From contig NZ_PGET01000001.1 of assembly GCF_002797975.1 (NCBI RefSeq), forward strand, positions 186,001-250,000: a DNA stretch of 64,000 nt, read 5' to 3'. This document shows positions 50,845 to 60,170 of this stretch, in pieces. Source of the stretch: [Clostridium] celerecrescens 18A (GTDB lineage Bacteria; Bacillota; Clostridia; Lachnospirales; Lachnospiraceae). Positions within the stretch are counted from its first letter, which is position 1. Every line of letters starts with the position of its first letter. A program made the position numbers and the translations under genes. Under the pieces are notes generated by a model. The model did no database searches. It was not told the origin of the DNA and saw nothing but the letters and a program-made list of their open reading frames with translations.

Positions 50845-51681
50845 TTATTTTATATTAAGATTTTCTAAGATTTCATGATAACGTTTTGTTGCTAATGCAC
50901 TTGGCGCTCCCTTTTTGCAGAAAGAGAGCTTTGCCAACTTGGGGACCACGCGCTCAACGATGATTTGGCCGTCAACTGTTTTTGATTTTAAACATTCAAA
51001 TGCTTCCAGGAAACGGCTATCATTTCTTGCACGGTGATAAAAAGATAAAATATAGACATATTCAAATAAATTGTAATTGCGAAATGGGTATTCAACCTGC
51101 ATAAAAAGCGTTCCAATACCATAATGACAAGGACCGATGGGTTTACGAATGACCCAATGTTCAAGCAGAAAATCTACTGCTTTATCAAGCGCCTGTTCTT
51201 TATTTCGATAGTCGCTGAAACGAAAGGCATCAAGCACATTCAGTGTAGGTTTTGGATTGGAATACTCGGTTTCTTCCCCATGTCCATATGAAAACTTATT
51301 GCAGCGCCAGCCTCCATCTTTGTATTGTGTATCCAAAAAGTGGCGAAAGGTTTTTTGAATTCTATGATCAGAAACATACCCCAAATGACACAATACATTG
51401 GCAGCTATTGCGGTTTGACATGGTAAAATACTACCTTTGGGATATATTTTAAAACGCCCGTCATCCTGCCATACACTGAAAATTAAATCAGCAGCAGCTT
51501 TTAAAACAGGATCTTCAGGCGGCATCCCAAGTTCCGATAAATAAAGCACACTGTCAAACGTGGAAAACGGAGCTCCTTTTAAAAGCCGTTTATCGGGAGT
51601 TGCCCAAAGGTCAGCCCCATTGTCATGCCTATGAGATAATATCGTTTCTACATCTGATAAGTATTGATTTTCCACCGCCAT
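50845..51681 (-). CDS. Terpene-cyclase/prenyltransferase-like alpha-toroid protein
   Basis: About 278 residues from the ATG at 51679-51681, where GGAGGG is eight bases upstream; in-frame ATG at 51696 and GTG at 51729 are alternatives. Repeats such as FSVWQDDGRFKIYPKG, FLDTQYKDGGWRCNKFSYG and LNVLDAFRFSDY show the QxxDGGW-like pattern of squalene-cyclase / prenyltransferase toroids. There is no DxDD cyclase motif, so enzymatic cyclisation is unlikely to be classical. Cytosolic. It is transcribed opposite to its neighbours with the ASCH gene upstream (55 bases). Confidence 0.65.
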   Translation of the reverse strand: MAVENQYLSDVETILSHRHDNGADLWATPDKRLLKGAPFSTFDSVLYLSELGMPPEDPVLKAAADLIFSVWQDDGRFKIYPKGSILPCQTAIAANVLCHLGYVSDHRIQKTFRHFLDTQYKDGGWRCNKFSYGHGEETEYSNPKPTLNVLDAFRFSDYRNKEQALDKAVDFLLEHWVIRKPIGPCHYGIGTLFMQVEYPFRNYNLFEYVYILSFYHRARNDSRFLEAFECLKSKTVDGQIIVERVVPKLAKLSFCKKGAPSALATKRYHEILENLNIK

Positions 51682-51736
51682 TTTATTGCCCTCCATAACA
51701 GTTATTCCCCTTATTTCTTTTTCACTCACCCAAACG

Positions 51737-52177
51737 TTAAGGCCTATATACTAATTCAAATTCCTCGCATACGACTGGCATATCATCATCGAATAATTTT
51801 CCGGTTTCAGACAAATCTTTGCTGAAAAATTCAACGTGCACCTTTCTCCAGTATTCCAATGAACCATCGCCTTCGCCTTCTTTCCCGGCGTGTTCCTCAC
51901 TTACCTCCCGAAATGGGACGATGGTAACTTTCGATGTTTTAATAATACATACAGCCTCATCCTTTGAATCGAGAATAACGCTATAGTCTCCTGCTTTTGG
52001 CAGTGCTTCGTTTTCTGCTTCATATAAGGGATACGCAGAGGCTGTTCCGGTTTTAATGCCTCTTAATACCAATTCTGCCAGTTCATCAGGTTGGGCACCA
52101 AACGCCCATGATTGATATCCCGTTCCTTCGATTTGATTTTTTAATACAAATTTACCCCACATCTGTTCTGCATTCAT
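51737..52177 (-). CDS. ASCH-domain protein
   Basis: 146 residues. RGIKTGTASAYPLYEAENEA carries the GxKxxT motif of the ASCH beta-barrel (PF04266), and SLEYWRKVHVEFF is the usual C-terminal helix. ASCH proteins bind RNA or act on modified nucleosides (some are N4-acetylcytidine amidohydrolases). Soluble; probable first gene of a two-gene minus-strand unit with the toroid protein. Confidence 0.85.
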   Translation of the reverse strand: MNAEQMWGKFVLKNQIEGTGYQSWAFGAQPDELAELVLRGIKTGTASAYPLYEAENEALPKAGDYSVILDSKDEAVCIIKTSKVTIVPFREVSEEHAGKEGEGDGSLEYWRKVHVEFFSKDLSETGKLFDDDMPVVCEEFELVYRP

Positions 52178-52685
52178 GATATCTTAATGATCCCATCTTT
52201 CAGTTATTTTAAAAACCACAAAATACTTAATTACTACGTTTCAGCTTCTAATTTATTAGAAAATTATACAATAATTTTTGCAATAATTCCACACAATTTT
52301 ATAAAGATTGCTTATTAGCAGAAAAGTAATAGGGGTCATGGGATACCCTTCGGGAAAACAGGGAAAGAAGCCAGATAAATTCAGCAAAAAATCTACTGTC
52401 TAAGCCATCTTAAACAATGTGTTATGCATGTTTATAAATCATTTTTTATTGTTTAATCAAAGAAAAAACGGAGAAGATAAAAGTAAATAAAGAATATGGA
52501 TCACATCTTTTTTAAAAAATTATTGAATTTGAATTGATCAGTCGATATCCATTTTATTGCAATAGATACCACCGAAAGAAAATAGTTACAACTAAAATAT
52601 GACAGTGTGATTTAATTAATTTCTCACATACTAAGAGAGGAGCAAAAAAATTGTCTCCTTTCATTCACCTAAGGAGGTATGCGAG
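52178..52685. other. AT-rich intergenic region upstream of spoIVB and the ASCH gene
   Basis: Contains the divergent promoters. An inverted repeat TTAAACAAT (52410-52418) / ATTGTTTAA (52448-52456) lies near the centre. CATACTA at 52627-52633 resembles a sigma-G/F -10 element and is well placed for spoIVB, but no matching -35 was found. No gene recognised. RBS AAGGAGG lies just before the spoIVB ATG. Confidence 0.4.
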
Positions 52686-53960
52686 ATGGGAAAAAATAAA
52701 TTTCATAAATTTATAGTAAGAGCGTTCTGGATCAGCCTGATCTTTTGCATCGGATTTTCCTGGTTCTATATGAAGCGGGTAATTCCCGACAAGTTAAATA
52801 TCGTTGCACAAGAAGAAGAGCAGTTTCATTTCTCCATGCCTTTTGATGTGACGCTGTCATCTGACAGTGAGGAAGTGGTCTTAAATAACGGATCAAATAT
52901 TCCTTCCGACAAGATCCATCTTCAGGTAAATCAGTCCTTTTCCTTGTATTCGGAAAACCAGGGAAGCTATAAGCTTGGGCTAAAGCTGTTTGGATGGATC
53001 CAATTAAAGGACATACAGGTGAATGTAGTAGATACCAAATATGCCATTCCTTGCGGCACACCTATTGGAATCTACTTAAAATCCGACGGTATCATGGTAA
53101 TCGGTACCGGAGATGTAACAAAAAAGGACGGAATGGTTGTAGAGCCGGCTTTCGGTATACTGCAATCAGGGGATTATATTGAAGCCATCAATGGAACACC
53201 TCTTAAGGACAAGGAAACTCTGATGAATGAGCTGAGCAAAATAGGCGTCTCAGATGCAATGTTAAAAATCAGACGGAACGGGGAAACCATTGATGTAAAA
53301 ATGAATCCCACGGAAGCAGAAGACGGAACCTACAAGCTGGGAGTCTGGGTCAGAGATGACACTCAGGGAATTGGTACCATGACTTATGTGGACATGAACG
53401 GACAGTTCGGTGCATTGGGTCATGGAATCAGCGACAGTGATACCGGAAATGTGGTTCAGATTACCAATGGAGCCCTTTATGAAACCGCGATTCTTGGAAT
53501 TGAAAAGGGAACCTTTGGAAAGCCGGGAGTGATGAGCGGGATCATCTATTATGGACCAGGATCCACTCTGGGAACAATTACCGCCAATACAGAAGAAGGA
53601 ATATTTGGAAACGTAAATGACAGGTTTAAACAGAGCATGGTGCAGGATGCCATACCCATTGGCTACCGGCAGGATGTGAAGAAGGGAACGGCCTACATCC
53701 GAAGTGATGTTTCCGGAAAGGTTAGGGATTATGAGATTGAGATACAGCGTGTGGATTATTCCACCACTCATAAAAGCAAGGGAATGGTGATTAAGGTCAC
53801 AGACCCGGATCTTTTGGCTTTGACCGGCGGAATCGTGCAGGGGATGTCAGGAAGCCCGATTATACAGGATGGTAAGTTGATAGGAGCTGTGACCCATGTG
53901 TTTATCCAGGACTCAACAAGAGGATATGGGATATTCATCGAAAACATGATCAATCACTGA
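52686..53960 (+). CDS. spoIVB: SpoIVB serine peptidase (sigma-K checkpoint signal)
   Basis: 424 residues. N-terminal signal anchor (FIVRAFWISLIFCIGFSWFY), a PDZ domain (about residues 105-205: GIYLKSDGIMVIGTGDV, FGILQSGDYIEAINGTPL) and an S55 peptidase domain with His in FGALGHGISDSDTG and the Ser in QGMSGSPIIQDGK (about residue 388). In B. subtilis it is secreted from the forespore to trigger pro-sigma-K processing. Directly upstream of spo0A, as in most spore-formers. Confidence 0.96.
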   Translation: MGKNKFHKFIVRAFWISLIFCIGFSWFYMKRVIPDKLNIVAQEEEQFHFSMPFDVTLSSDSEEVVLNNGSNIPSDKIHLQVNQSFSLYSENQGSYKLGLKLFGWIQLKDIQVNVVDTKYAIPCGTPIGIYLKSDGIMVIGTGDVTKKDGMVVEPAFGILQSGDYIEAINGTPLKDKETLMNELSKIGVSDAMLKIRRNGETIDVKMNPTEAEDGTYKLGVWVRDDTQGIGTMTYVDMNGQFGALGHGISDSDTGNVVQITNGALYETAILGIEKGTFGKPGVMSGIIYYGPGSTLGTITANTEEGIFGNVNDRFKQSMVQDAIPIGYRQDVKKGTAYIRSDVSGKVRDYEIEIQRVDYSTTHKSKGMVIKVTDPDLLALTGGIVQGMSGSPIIQDGKLIGAVTHVFIQDSTRGYGIFIENMINH

Positions 53961-53978
53961 TCCAAAGGACAGGAAAGG

Positions 53979-54020
53979 AAAGAACAGAATCGTAAATATT
54001 TACGGCGCCGTTCTTTTCTT
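53979..54020 (+). terminator. Terminator after spoIVB
   Basis: AAAGAAC...CG pairs with CG...GTTCTTT around a TAAATATTTA inner stem; followed by TCTTTTC. Confidence 0.55.
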
Positions 54021-54318
54021 TTCACATTTTTGTTTAAATAATAATAATTACAACGGATTTCAGGTAAATTAAAATATTTTCGGAAGTATTTCACAATAAA
54101 TACATTTAATTATTTTTTCTTAATAGTCGAAATGTAGAAAATAAAGTTACAAAAAATAGCATATTTTATAGATTGTGCTTTTCAAGGTAATTATAATGTG
54201 TTAATATAAGATTCATGGGATGGAAATTTTCGGAATTTTTTTGCCGACAAGGAGTATCAATTTTCAACACCGGTGGAGAATCAGAGGACCTTCACGGTTT
54301 TGGACTGGGGTAAGCCTT
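54021..54318. other. AT-rich upstream region of spo0A
   Basis: No gene seen. One AGTCGAA (54125-54131) resembles a Spo0A half-box. The stretch TAATTATAATGTGTTAATATAAG near 54190-54212 may hold a promoter, but no clear -35/-10 pair can be defended. Confidence 0.35.
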
Positions 54319-54389
54319 TTCGACCTTCGACGTAACAAAGGAAAAAAATACTTTTAAAATCAACTTAAAAACCAGTTCCTTTTGTCGAA
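54319..54389. promoter_or_regulatory. spo0A: Candidate Spo0A (0A) boxes in the spo0A promoter region
   Basis: TGTCGAA (54383-54389) is a perfect 0A core. TTCGAC occurs twice in tandem at 54319-54324 and 54326-54331 (reverse-strand GTCGAA). The arrangement, 100-170 bases before the spo0A ATG, suggests autoregulation, as in other spore-formers. Confidence 0.55.
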
Positions 54390-54490
54390 TAATGCGATAG
54401 AATCCCATTGCGGCATAAGCTAGGGCAAGACTATAATGGCTTTACACTAGTTTTAATCTATATTTGAAGAATCAGAAGGAGAGTATCAAT

Positions 54491-55297
54491 ATGTCAGAAA
54501 TTAGTATTGCGATTGCGGATGATAACCTGCAGACATTGAATCTGCTGAATGATATACTGGAGGGAGAGGAGGATTTTCACGTAGTAGGAAGAGCGGATAA
54601 TGGCGAAGACGCTTATAACATGATCCTCAAAACAAATCCTGATGTTGTCTTATTGGATGTGATTATGCCGAGAATGGACGGAATAACAGTTATGGAACGG
54701 GTACGCGGAAATGGTGCTGTTACAAAGATTCCGTCATTTATTATGGTCACTGCAGCAGGAAGCGAGAATATTACTGAAGATGCTTTCCGAATGGGAGCAA
54801 ATTACTACATAATGAAACCGTTTAATAAGGATATTATCGTCGATAAGGTACGAAGGGTAGGACAGAGAAAGTCGAAGACTCCAAGCTTACAGGGGATGAA
54901 AAAAGTAAAACCTTATGTCAATAAAACGGAATACATGGAACAGAACTTAGAAAATGATGTAACACAGATGCTTCATGAAATAGGCATTCCTGCGCATATT
55001 AAAGGTTACCAGTATTTGAGGGATGCCATTGTTATCTCGGTACAGGATCAGGAAATGCTCACCTCTGTCACAAAAATACTTTACCCCTCCATTGCAAAGA
55101 AACATCAGACAACTCCCAGCAGGGTGGAACGTGCGATTCGCCATGCCATAGAGGTGGCCTGGAGCAGGGGAAAGATGGATACCATCAATGAATTGTTTGG
55201 ATATACGGTAAGCACCGGCAAAGGAAAACCTACGAATTCTGAATTTATTGCTTTAATTGCCGATAAGATAAGACTGGACTATAAAAAACTTTCCTGA
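54491..55297 (+). CDS. spo0A: Sporulation master regulator Spo0A
   Basis: 268 residues from ATG 54491 (GAAGGAGAG). Receiver domain with IADDN acidic pocket, phospho-Asp in [13 protein letters not shown] and Lys in [10 protein letters not shown]-terminal Spo0A DNA-binding domain, e.g. [20 protein letters not shown] and [20 protein letters not shown]. This C-terminal domain is unique to Spo0A. Controls entry to sporulation. Follows spoIVB. Confidence 0.98.
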   Translation: MSEISIAIADDNLQTLNLLNDILEGEEDFHVVGRADNGEDAYNMILKTNPDVVLLDVIMPRMDGITVMERVRGNGAVTKIPSFIMVTAAGSENITEDAFRMGANYYIMKPFNKDIIVDKVRRVGQRKSKTPSLQGMKKVKPYVNKTEYMEQNLENDVTQMLHEIGIPAHIKGYQYLRDAIVISVQDQEMLTSVTKILYPSIAKKHQTTPSRVERAIRHAIEVAWSRGKMDTINELFGYTVSTGKGKPTNSEFIALIADKIRLDYKKLS

Positions 55298-55394
55298 TTT
55301 GTAACTTTTGATACTTCCTTATTTCTTTAAAATGCAGTATACTAAATAAAAACCGACAATACCCCAGCGGGAAAAGGATAAGGGAGGTTTTTGA

Positions 55395-56840
55395 ATGAAG
55401 AAGATTTTATTCGTTGCATCAGAGGCAGTACCTTTTATTAAAACAGGTGGTCTCGCAGATGTTGTGGGATCCCTTCCCAAGTGTTTCGATAAAGAGTATT
55501 TCGATGTAAGAGTCATAATTCCCAAGTACCTATGTATCAAAGAAGAGCTGAGGATCCAGATGACCTATATTGACCATTTTTATATGGATTATCTGGGCCA
55601 AAACAGGTATGTGGGAATTCTTCAGTATGTTCATGAAGGCATTACCTTTTACTTTATTGATAACGAAGAATATTATAATGGTTCCAAGCCCTATGGAGAC
55701 TGGTATCATGACCTGGAAAAATTTTGCTTTTTCTCCAGAGCAGCCTTGTCAGCGCTTCCGGTTATCGGATTCCAGCCGGATGTGGTTCACTGTCATGACT
55801 GGCAGACCGCCCTTGTTCCAGTTTTATTAAAGGACCGGTTTCATGATGGAGATTTTTTCAGGAACATGAAAGCTGTAATTACGATTCACAATTTAAAGTT
55901 CCAGGGCGTTTGGGATGTAAAGACGATACAGAAGCTTACCTGTCTGCCGGATTATTATTTTACTCCGGATAAGCTGGAAGCATATAAAGATGGCAACCTG
56001 CTAAAGGGCGGTATTGTTTATGCCGATGCTATAACAACGGTCAGCGATACCTATGCGGAAGAAATTAAGATGCCGTTTTACGGGGAAGGGCTGGATGGCC
56101 TGATGCGTGCACGTGCAGGCAGCCTCCGGGGAATTGTCAATGGGATTGATTATGAGGAGTTCGATCCGGAAACCGATCCGTATATTGAAAAGAATTATAA
56201 TTTAAAAAATTTCCGTAAGGAAAAGGTGAAGAACAAGCGGGCTTTGCAGCAGGAGCTTGGACTGAATCAGGATGAGAAGAAGTTTGTAATCGGTATTGTT
56301 TCCAGACTGACAGATCAAAAGGGACTGGATTTAATCCAGTGCGTGATTGACGAGCTGTGCAGTGATGATATCCAGCTGGTAGTTCTTGGTACCGGAGAAG
56401 ATCGGTATGAGAATATGTTCCGCCATTATGCGTGGAAATACCAGGATAAGGTATCCGCCAATATCTATTATTCAGAGGCAATGTCCCATAAGATTTACGC
56501 TGCTTGTGATGCGTTCCTTATGCCGTCCCTATTTGAACCTTGCGGACTGAGCCAGCTTATGGCTCTCCGTTACGGCACCGTACCCATTGTACGGGAAACC
56601 GGTGGTTTAAAAGATACGGTTGAGCCGTATAATGAATATGAGAATCAGGGAACCGGTTTCTCGTTTTCCAATTATAATGCTCACGAGATGTTAGGGATTA
56701 TCCGGTACGCGGAGGGGGTCTACTACGATAAGAAACGTGAGTGGAACAAGATCATAGACCGCGCCATGGCAAAGGACTACTCATGGAAAACTTCAGCCAT
56801 GAAATATCAGGAACTTTATGATTGGCTGATCGGCGATTGA
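55395..56840 (+). CDS. glgA: Glycogen synthase
   Basis: 481 residues, GT5 family. N-terminal SEAVPFIKTGGLADVVGSLP holds the ADP-glucose-binding KTGGL motif; VHCHDWQTAL, then C-terminal FEPCGLSQLMALRYGTVPIV with the catalytic Glu and ETGGLKDTV. Adds glucose from ADP-glucose to alpha-1,4 glucan. glgC/glgB are not adjacent. RBS AAGGGAGG. Glycogen-like granulose is common in sporulating clostridia. Confidence 0.96.
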   Translation: MKKILFVASEAVPFIKTGGLADVVGSLPKCFDKEYFDVRVIIPKYLCIKEELRIQMTYIDHFYMDYLGQNRYVGILQYVHEGITFYFIDNEEYYNGSKPYGDWYHDLEKFCFFSRAALSALPVIGFQPDVVHCHDWQTALVPVLLKDRFHDGDFFRNMKAVITIHNLKFQGVWDVKTIQKLTCLPDYYFTPDKLEAYKDGNLLKGGIVYADAITTVSDTYAEEIKMPFYGEGLDGLMRARAGSLRGIVNGIDYEEFDPETDPYIEKNYNLKNFRKEKVKNKRALQQELGLNQDEKKFVIGIVSRLTDQKGLDLIQCVIDELCSDDIQLVVLGTGEDRYENMFRHYAWKYQDKVSANIYYSEAMSHKIYAACDAFLMPSLFEPCGLSQLMALRYGTVPIVRETGGLKDTVEPYNEYENQGTGFSFSNYNAHEMLGIIRYAEGVYYDKKREWNKIIDRAMAKDYSWKTSAMKYQELYDWLIGD

Positions 56841-56886
56841 GCCGGCCATGGATCAGGAAAGAAGCGTTTGAATAAGGATGGACAGC

Positions 56887-57447
56887 ATGCATTTAACCCG
56901 AGAAGAGAAAGAAGAAGCAATTCGATGGGCAGAAGATTCTTCCTGGGTAGAACGGGAAGATTATTGTGAAGATACAGATTATATGGACTGCGTCAGGGAC
57001 ATTATAGATAATCCGGTATTCCAGTCTATGGATAATTATATGCAGCACGGAGACACAAGCTGCAAGGCTCATTGCATTAAGGTATCCTATATGGGCTACT
57101 GTATTTGCAGGAAGATGGGCTGGGATTATGCTGAGGTCGCAAGGGCAGGTCTTCTTCATGATTTGTTTTTGTATGATTGGCATACCCATGCAAAGGAAAC
57201 TGGGGAACATTTCCATGGTTTTACTCATCCCCGGACTGCACTTAATAATGCAGTAAAATATTTTGATTTAACAGAAAAAGAAAAAGATATGATTTTACGC
57301 CATATGTGGCCGCTGACACCCATCCCTCCAAAAAGCCGGGAGGGAATGGTGATCATTTACTCGGATAAATTTTGCGGACTAATTGAAACAATGGCCAGGA
57401 TCAAGCGTTGGATCTTATACGGATTTGGAAAGAAGAGCGCTGCATAA
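56887..57447 (+). CDS. HD-domain phosphohydrolase
   Basis: About 186 residues. AHCIKVSYMGYCICRKMGWD (His), LLHDLFLYDWH (HD pair) and MILRHMWPLTP, SDKFCG supply the metal-binding His/Asp residues of the HD superfamily. Start is ATG 56887 (AAGGATGG upstream) or ATG 56878. Cytosolic; substrate not predictable. The YuiD-type gene begins 13 bases downstream. Confidence 0.82.
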   Translation: MHLTREEKEEAIRWAEDSSWVEREDYCEDTDYMDCVRDIIDNPVFQSMDNYMQHGDTSCKAHCIKVSYMGYCICRKMGWDYAEVARAGLLHDLFLYDWHTHAKETGEHFHGFTHPRTALNNAVKYFDLTEKEKDMILRHMWPLTPIPPKSREGMVIIYSDKFCGLIETMARIKRWILYGFGKKSAA

Positions 57448-57460
57448 TACGGAGGAAACC

Positions 57461-57919
57461 ATGACATTTTGGGAAGATATACTTGGGAATCAGGTTTTGA
57501 TTACTGCAGTTGCCGGTTGGCTGGTTGCACAGGTTTTAAAAACGATCATAGACCTGGCCCTTAACAAAAACTTTAATCCGGAGAGGCTTGTGGGATCTGG
57601 GGGAATGCCCAGTTCCCATTCCTCAACGGTTTGTGCGTTGACGACCGCCGCCATTCACCGCTATGGCGTCGGTTCTTTTGAGTTTGCGGTCTGCTTTGTC
57701 CTATCCATGATTGTCATGTATGATGCCATGGGAGTTCGCAGGGAAACCGGAAAACAGGCCAAGCTGTTAAACAGTATCCTGTTGGAAAATCCATTTGAGC
57801 TTAAAGGAGAGATATTACAGGAACGATTAAAGGAATATGTGGGACATACTCCGCTTCAGGTGGCAGCAGGTGCAATTTTAGGAATCTTGCTGGCGCTGTT
57901 TATCTCTCAGTACTATTAG
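57461..57919 (+). CDS. YuiD/DUF212 divergent PAP2 family protein
   Basis: 152 residues from ATG 57461 (GGAGGAAACC). GGMPSSHSSTVCALT and MYDAMGVRRETGKQA are hallmark motifs of the DUF212 family (PF02681), acid-phosphatase/PAP2-related membrane proteins; three to four helices, ending in AGAILGILLALFISQYY. May dephosphorylate a lipid phosphate; not shown experimentally for most members. Confidence 0.88.
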   Translation: MTFWEDILGNQVLITAVAGWLVAQVLKTIIDLALNKNFNPERLVGSGGMPSSHSSTVCALTTAAIHRYGVGSFEFAVCFVLSMIVMYDAMGVRRETGKQAKLLNSILLENPFELKGEILQERLKEYVGHTPLQVAAGAILGILLALFISQYY

Positions 57920-57983
57920 TCAAATACCTTGCATCTATGGGAATAAAGAAGAAAATTTTCTGGGAATCGTAAGAAAATAGTCC

Positions 57984-58012
57984 TTGATTTCTTAAGATAT
58001 CCATTATATACT
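57984..58012 (+). promoter_or_regulatory. SigA-type promoter for the CmpB-like gene
   Basis: TTGATT (57984-57989), 17 bases, TATACT (58007-58012). Confidence 0.6.
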
Positions 58013-58048
58013 TTAACAAGTTCAAAAATTGTTAAAATTGGAGGTAAA

Positions 58049-58612
58049 ATGGATATGTCAATTTATCATAGGATAAACTGTTTTTTCCTGTTCAGTTTTC
58101 TTGGATACCTTCTTGAATGTTCCGTACTCAGTTATGAAAATAAAAGGCCTGTGTTGAATCGGGGATTTGGACATGGACCTTTCTGTATCATCTATGGATT
58201 TGGTGCCACGGGAGCGATGATCCTGCTTAAGCCTCTTGCAGGCAATCCGGTTCATCTCTATTTCGCCTCCATGGCTATGGCAACCTTTATGGAGCTTTTA
58301 ACAGCTCACATGATGATAAGGCTGTTCGGTTCCTTCTGGTGGGATTACAGCCGGAAGCTGTTTAATTACAAAGGGATCATCTGTCTGGAAAGCAGCATTG
58401 CATGGGGGTTCCTGGGAATTTTCTATTTCCGCTTCCTAAACGGATTTGTCAATCAGATGGCAGGGATGATTCCAGAGAATTTTGAACGATTGGTGGCAAT
58501 GGGCCTTTTAATTTTTTATTTGGCAGATTTCATATACACCATGAGGATGCAGCTTCGAGATGACTATGACGATGATGAGACGTCCATGATCGGACGATTG
58601 AAAGTTTATTGA
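58049..58612 (+). CDS. CmpB-type putative ABC-transporter permease-like membrane protein
   Basis: 187 residues with about five helices. NRGFGHGPFCIIYGFGATG and FWWDYSRKLFNYKGIICLES are typical of PF06541 (ABC_trans_CmpB). Despite the family name no ATPase gene is nearby and transport has not been shown. GGAGG upstream; ATG 58049 or 58055. Monocistronic with terminator. Confidence 0.82.
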   Translation: MDMSIYHRINCFFLFSFLGYLLECSVLSYENKRPVLNRGFGHGPFCIIYGFGATGAMILLKPLAGNPVHLYFASMAMATFMELLTAHMMIRLFGSFWWDYSRKLFNYKGIICLESSIAWGFLGIFYFRFLNGFVNQMAGMIPENFERLVAMGLLIFYLADFIYTMRMQLRDDYDDDETSMIGRLKVY

Positions 58613-58618
58613 TGATTG

Positions 58619-58641
58619 GCGGGATTCGATATGGGTCCCGC
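58619..58641 (+). terminator. Hairpin terminator after the CmpB-like gene
   Basis: GCGGGA and TCCCGC stem, loop TTCGATATGGG, followed by TTATTTG; modest U-run. Confidence 0.5.
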
Positions 58642-58772
58642 TTATTTGCTATTTAATACCATAAAAGCAATGAGCTAAATTCGCTTTCGCGTCATTTGGC
58701 GAATGCAGTACAATCATAGACGCCTGTGTCTATTCTATTATAAAATCAGAAAGAGTAACATGGAGGTTAGGG

Positions 58773-59369
58773 ATGAATAAGATAGAAAGGCTTGTATTGG
58801 CTTCCGCTTCACCAAGAAGGAAAGAGCTTCTGGCTCAGATCGGAATAATGCCGGAAATCGTGCCCAGCACCATAGAGGAGACGATTACCACAAACTTACC
58901 TGAGGAGGCGGTGATGGAGCTGTCCTGCCAGAAGGCGATAGACGTGGCCAGCCGCATGCAGCCGGGGACTTATGTCATAGGAGCGGACACTGTAGTTGCA
59001 GCAGGCGGAGAGATTTTGGGCAAGCCGGTCAGCCACGAAGACGCTTACCGGATGATCTCCCTGATGGAAGGAAGGACCCATCAGGTATACACAGGGGTCA
59101 CCCTGGTGTATTGCGGAGGCAGTGGAAAAAAAGTCAGGACATTTGTGGAAAAGACCGATGTTCATCTCTATCCCATGTCAGACGGGGAGATAAAAGCCTA
59201 TGCAGACAGCGAAGAGCCTATGGATAAAGCCGGGGCCTATGGGATACAGGGAAATTTCGCAGCTTTTATTAAAGGGATTGACGGCGATTATAATAATGTA
59301 GTAGGATTGCCTGTAGGACGTGTGTACCAGGAGATAAAGCAGATGTTTGAACAGGAGGATAAGGAATGA
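58773..59369 (+). CDS. maf: Maf-family nucleotide pyrophosphatase
   Basis: 198 residues. LASASPRRKELLAQIG at the start, VIGADTVVAAGGEILGKP, and the C-terminal AGAYGIQGNFAAFIKGIDGD are the Maf signature. Hydrolyses non-canonical or selected nucleoside triphosphates and has been linked to septum inhibition. Overlaps the HAD gene by 4 bases. Confidence 0.94.
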   Translation: MNKIERLVLASASPRRKELLAQIGIMPEIVPSTIEETITTNLPEEAVMELSCQKAIDVASRMQPGTYVIGADTVVAAGGEILGKPVSHEDAYRMISLMEGRTHQVYTGVTLVYCGGSGKKVRTFVEKTDVHLYPMSDGEIKAYADSEEPMDKAGAYGIQGNFAAFIKGIDGDYNNVVGLPVGRVYQEIKQMFEQEDKE

Positions 59370-60148
59370 TTAAACTGATTGCATCGGATATTGACGGAAC
59401 TCTTGTACCGGATGGAGGCAACGAGCTGAATCCTGAGCTTTATGATGTGATTTTAAAGCTGCGGGCAAAAGGGATCCAGTTCGCCGCAGCCAGCGGACGA
59501 CAGTGGCTCAGCATTGAATCCATATTTGAACCCATCAAGGAAAAGGTATTCTATCTTTCGGATAACGGCGCTTATGTGGGCTGTCATGGCAGAAGTCTGT
59601 ACGTCAACCCCATTGAGCGTAAGACGGTTATGGATATGGTACAGGATGTGAGGAATATGGCTGGACTTGATATCATGATCTGCGGACCCGATGTGATTTA
59701 TACAGAGACAGACAACCAGGAATTCCTGGACTGGATGATAAACGGCTATAAGTTCCATGTGAAGCAGGTAGAAGATTTGACCAAGGTGGAATCTGAGTTC
59801 ATCAAGGTCTCCGTGTACCGTAAGACCGATGTGGAGGCCCATACCAGAGTCTTGCGGCAAAAATATGCGGACCGTCTTAAGATGACCATAGCAGGAGATA
59901 TGTGGCTTGACTGTATGAGACCGGGAATTAACAAAGGGCAGGCGGTGAAGCTCCTTCAGGACAGTCTTGGGATTAAGCCGGAGGAGACTATGGCATTTGG
60001 TGATCAGTTAAATGACATTGAGATGTTAAAGCAGGCATATTACAGCTTTGCCGTGGGAAACGCCAGGGAAGAGGTAAAGGCGGCAGCCAGATTTCGGACG
60101 GACACAAACGTAAACGACGGGGTCCTGAAAATACTGAAGCTGCTTTAA
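59366..60148 (+). CDS. Cof-type HAD phosphatase
   Basis: 260 residues. HAD motif I IASDIDGTLV, motif II AASGRQW, Lys in GINKGQAVKLL, and motif IV FGDQLNDIEML; the large C2B cap makes it a Cof/YbiV-type enzyme, generally acting on sugar or cofactor phosphates. ATGA overlap with maf; 22 bases ahead of the lipoprotein gene. Confidence 0.93.
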   Translation: MIKLIASDIDGTLVPDGGNELNPELYDVILKLRAKGIQFAAASGRQWLSIESIFEPIKEKVFYLSDNGAYVGCHGRSLYVNPIERKTVMDMVQDVRNMAGLDIMICGPDVIYTETDNQEFLDWMINGYKFHVKQVEDLTKVESEFIKVSVYRKTDVEAHTRVLRQKYADRLKMTIAGDMWLDCMRPGINKGQAVKLLQDSLGIKPEETMAFGDQLNDIEMLKQAYYSFAVGNAREEVKAAARFRTDTNVNDGVLKILKLL

Positions 60149-60170
60149 GCAGCGTGAAAAGAGAGTGCTC

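Noticed and set aside
52606-52633. Sigma-G promoter for spoIVB
   Set aside because: CATACTA fits the -10, but no acceptable -35 at 16-18 bases; recorded only as a note.
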